Positions 5,303-7,015 of a DNA stretch of 7,015 nt are shown here, piece after piece. The translations under genes were made by a program, and so were the position numbers. The notes under the pieces were generated by a model that saw nothing but the letters and a program-made list of their open reading frames with translations, made no database searches and was not told the origin of the DNA. The stretch is taken from the NCBI GenBank assembly GCA_001830645.1, contig MIBM01000212.1, forward strand, positions 1-7,015. Reading direction: 5' to 3'. The first letter of the stretch is position 1. Each line of letters starts with the position of its first letter. The stretch comes from Spirochaetes bacterium RIFOXYC1_FULL_54_7 (GTDB lineage Bacteria > Spirochaetota > Spirochaetia > Treponematales > UBA12059).

Positions 5303-7015
5303 TCAAGGAATCCTTGCCAGGAGCAGGACCAGACTTCTGGGTCCTACAACATAGCTGTCCTGAGGATGGATGGCAGGTTCTACTCCATGACCGACGATGT
5401 CTTGAGGCGCTTCGAGGAAGGTATCGATGACCCGGCACCAGCGCCAGCCAGGCTGGGGATGGCAGACCCTGAAGTGAACCTCCTTGGTACCGGAATTCAC
5501 TATCAGGAAGAAATCATTGTCGTCCCGGTCGGCCACAATATCGGCTCTGGATCCGTCCAGCCTAGCCGCAATCACTTTGTCAATCCGGGCCCAGTCAGGA
5601 GGGCCGCCTTCTGGTCCGAACCACTCGATGTCAGGCAGGGCGTTGTAGTTGGAATCCTTGCCGGTAAAAAATTCAGGCCGATGGAAGGCCGGATGGGCCT
5701 TGCGGAAGGCTATAAGTTCCCTGGCAAAGCGGAGCAGACCTGCATTCTTCTTGACCAGGTGCCAGTCAAACCAGCTGATCTCGTTGTTCTGGCAGTAGGC
5801 GTTGTTGTTGCCCTTCTGGGTCCTGCCGACCTCGTCACCTCCGAGTATCATGGGCGTACCGATGGACAACAGGAGGGAGGCAAGCATGTTCCTGGCCTGC
5901 CGGGCACGCAGTGCTTCTATGGCCGGACTGCGGCTTGGTCCCTCTTTGCCATGGTTGAAGCTGAAGTTGGAATTGTGGCCGTCGTTATTGTGTTCGCCAT
6001 TGGCCTGATTGTGCTTGCCGTTGTAGCTTACCAGGTCATGCAGGGTAAAACCATCATGGCTGGTTATGTAATTGATCGAATGGAAAGGCTTGCGACCATC
6101 CCGCAGGTACAGGTCACTAGAACCGGTCAGCCTGGTGGCTAGAGCTCCCACCGTCTTGTCGTCTCCCCGCCAGAAGCGGCGTATATCGTCCCGGTAGCGA
6201 TCGTTCCACTCGGCCCAGCGGCCACCCGGAAAGCCACCTACCTGGTAAGCCCCGCCGGCGTCCCAGGCCTCGGCTATGATCTTGGTTTGCCTGAGTACAG
6301 GGTCTTCCGCAATCTGCTCTATCACCGGAGGGTTTTCAAGGAGATTGCCCTTCTGGTCACGGCCAAGGATGGAACCCAAGTCAAAGCGGAAGCCGTCCAC
6401 ATGCATGTCAACCACCCAGTAATGCAGGCAGTCAACGATGAAGGATCGGACCACCGGATGGTTGCAGTTGAGGGTGTTGCCGCAACCAGAGTAATTCTTG
6501 TACCGCCTGGGATCCTCGTCCAGCATGTACCAGATGGAATTGTCCAGACCCCGAAATGACACGGTAGGCCCCAGTTCATTGCCTTCGCCAGTGTGGTTGA
6601 ATACCACGTCGAGGATGACCTCTATGCCGGCCGTGTGGAGTTCACGGACCATGGTCTTGAACTCGGTTACCTGCTGGCCCATGGCACCGCTCGATGAGTA
6701 CAGGCCTTTGGGAGCGAAGAAGGCCAGCGTGCTGTACCCCCAGTACTGGGCCAGGGGCTTGCCTGAAGTCGGGCTGAGCCTGGGGTTCTCGAACTCGTCG
6801 AATTCCTGGATGGGCAGGAGTTCCAGGCTGGTGACTCCGAGCTCCTTGAGGTAGGGGATCTTTTCAATCAGTCCCTGGTAGCTACCCGGGACTGACACGC
6901 CCGAGCCCTTCCCTGCGGTAAAACCCCTGACATGGGTCTCGTAGATGACGCAGTGCCGCAGGGGCAGATTTAGCGGACGGTCACCCTGCCAATCGAACTC
7001 ATCATCATCTATTAC
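5303..7015 (-). CDS. glgX: Glycogen debranching enzyme GlgX/isoamylase type (GH13), N-terminus cut by window edge
   Basis: The open frame continues to the right edge, so 570 C-terminal residues are visible; about 100-150 residues, including most of the N-terminal CBM48 domain, are missing. The visible start, after an acidic segment, already contains the family block VIYETHVRGFT (28-38). The GH13 regions follow in order: I DVVFNH (136-141), II DGFRFDL with nucleophile D212, III IIAEAWD with acid/base E249, and IV TSHDGF with D321. HDLVSYNGKHNQANGEHN and LGGDEVGRTQKGNNNAYCQ are typical of GlgX/TreX. The enzyme hydrolyses alpha-1,6 branches left after phosphorylase action, releasing malto-oligosaccharides in the cytoplasm. 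The GTG at 6898 is internal to this conserved block and is not the start. All key residues are intact, so the enzyme should be active. Isoamylase is the alternative name. Confidence 0.95.
   Translation of the reverse strand, partial: VIDDDEFDWQGDRPLNLPLRHCVIYETHVRGFTAGKGSGVSVPGSYQGLIEKIPYLKELGVTSLELLPIQEFDEFENPRLSPTSGKPLAQYWGYSTLAFFAPKGLYSSSGAMGQQVTEFKTMVRELHTAGIEVILDVVFNHTGEGNELGPTVSFRGLDNSIWYMLDEDPRRYKNYSGCGNTLNCNHPVVRSFIVDCLHYWVVDMHVDGFRFDLGSILGRDQKGNLLENPPVIEQIAEDPVLRQTKIIAEAWDAGGAYQVGGFPGGRWAEWNDRYRDDIRRFWRGDDKTVGALATRLTGSSDLYLRDGRKPFHSINYITSHDGFTLHDLVSYNGKHNQANGEHNNDGHNSNFSFNHGKEGPSRSPAIEALRARQARNMLASLLLSIGTPMILGGDEVGRTQKGNNNAYCQNNEISWFDWHLVKKNAGLLRFARELIAFRKAHPAFHRPEFFTGKDSNYNALPDIEWFGPEGGPPDWARIDKVIAARLDGSRADIVADRDDNDFFLIVNSGTKEVHFRVCHPQPGWRWCRVIDTFLEAPQDIVGHGVEPAIHPQDSYVVGPRSLVLLLARIP

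Noticed and set aside
5304..5316. CAAGGA-A-TCCTTG palindrome at the end of the debranching enzyme gene as a terminator
   Set aside because: The stem is short, has no loop to speak of and is not followed by a T-run; it lies within the last codons of the gene.
5366..6142. 258-codon plus-strand open frame
   Set aside because: Lies wholly antisense to conserved GlgX catalytic regions; it is a shadow of that GC-rich gene.
6896..6898. GTG at 6898 as start of the debranching enzyme
   Set aside because: The frame upstream to the window edge encodes conserved family sequence (VIYETHVRGFT), so the true start lies outside the window.
1..7015. CRISPR array, insertion sequence or rRNA
   Set aside because: No regularly spaced direct repeats, no transposase or terminal inverted repeats with target duplication, and no rRNA sequence were seen.

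Overview
This window looks like a piece of a moderately GC-rich bacterial chromosome, most likely from a free-living or gut-type member of the Spirochaetota (Treponema/Spirochaeta relatives). That placement is an inference. It rests mainly on the sequence style of the sigma factor at 3375-4247 and of the receiver-like/ATPase/cyclic-nucleotide protein at 1946-3274, both recalled from memory and not checked by a search.

Layout. (1) 1-1271, minus strand: a type IV toxin-antitoxin operon of the AbiE family. The AbiEi-like antitoxin comes first and overlaps the AbiEii nucleotidyltransferase toxin by 8 bp; the toxin runs off the left edge. (2) 1310-1728: about 420 bp without a convincing gene, rich in palindromes, ending in a bidirectional terminator. 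(3) 1729-1802, minus: a tRNA with anticodon CAT, best read as tRNA-Ile2 (lysidine type), with its own sigma-70 promoter and terminator. A 22-bp inverted copy of the tRNA 3' end lies on the other side of the terminator. (4) 1946-3274, plus: a three-part regulator with a receiver-like domain, an RsbW-type ATPase and a cyclic-nucleotide-binding domain. (5) 3375-4247, minus, convergent with it: a sigma-70-family factor without region 1.1, preceded by a consensus sigma-54 (RpoN) promoter. (6) 4370-4549, minus: a small, previously easy-to-miss single-pass membrane ORF. (7) 4582-5271, minus: a helical protein with a C-terminal SEC-C zinc motif. (8) 5303-7015, minus: a GlgX-type glycogen debranching enzyme whose N-terminus lies beyond the right edge.

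How it fits together. The most interesting part is the centre. A sigma-70-type factor appears to be under sigma-54 control, the same logic as the RpoN-RpoS cascade of Borrelia. Its convergent neighbour carries an anti-sigma-like ATPase domain fused to a nucleotide second-messenger sensor. A regulatory link between the two is an inference from proximity and domain type. The left side looks like accessory DNA attached to a tRNA gene: defence/TA cargo, an extra tRNA 3'-end copy and dense palindromes. The right side is ordinary carbon-storage metabolism.
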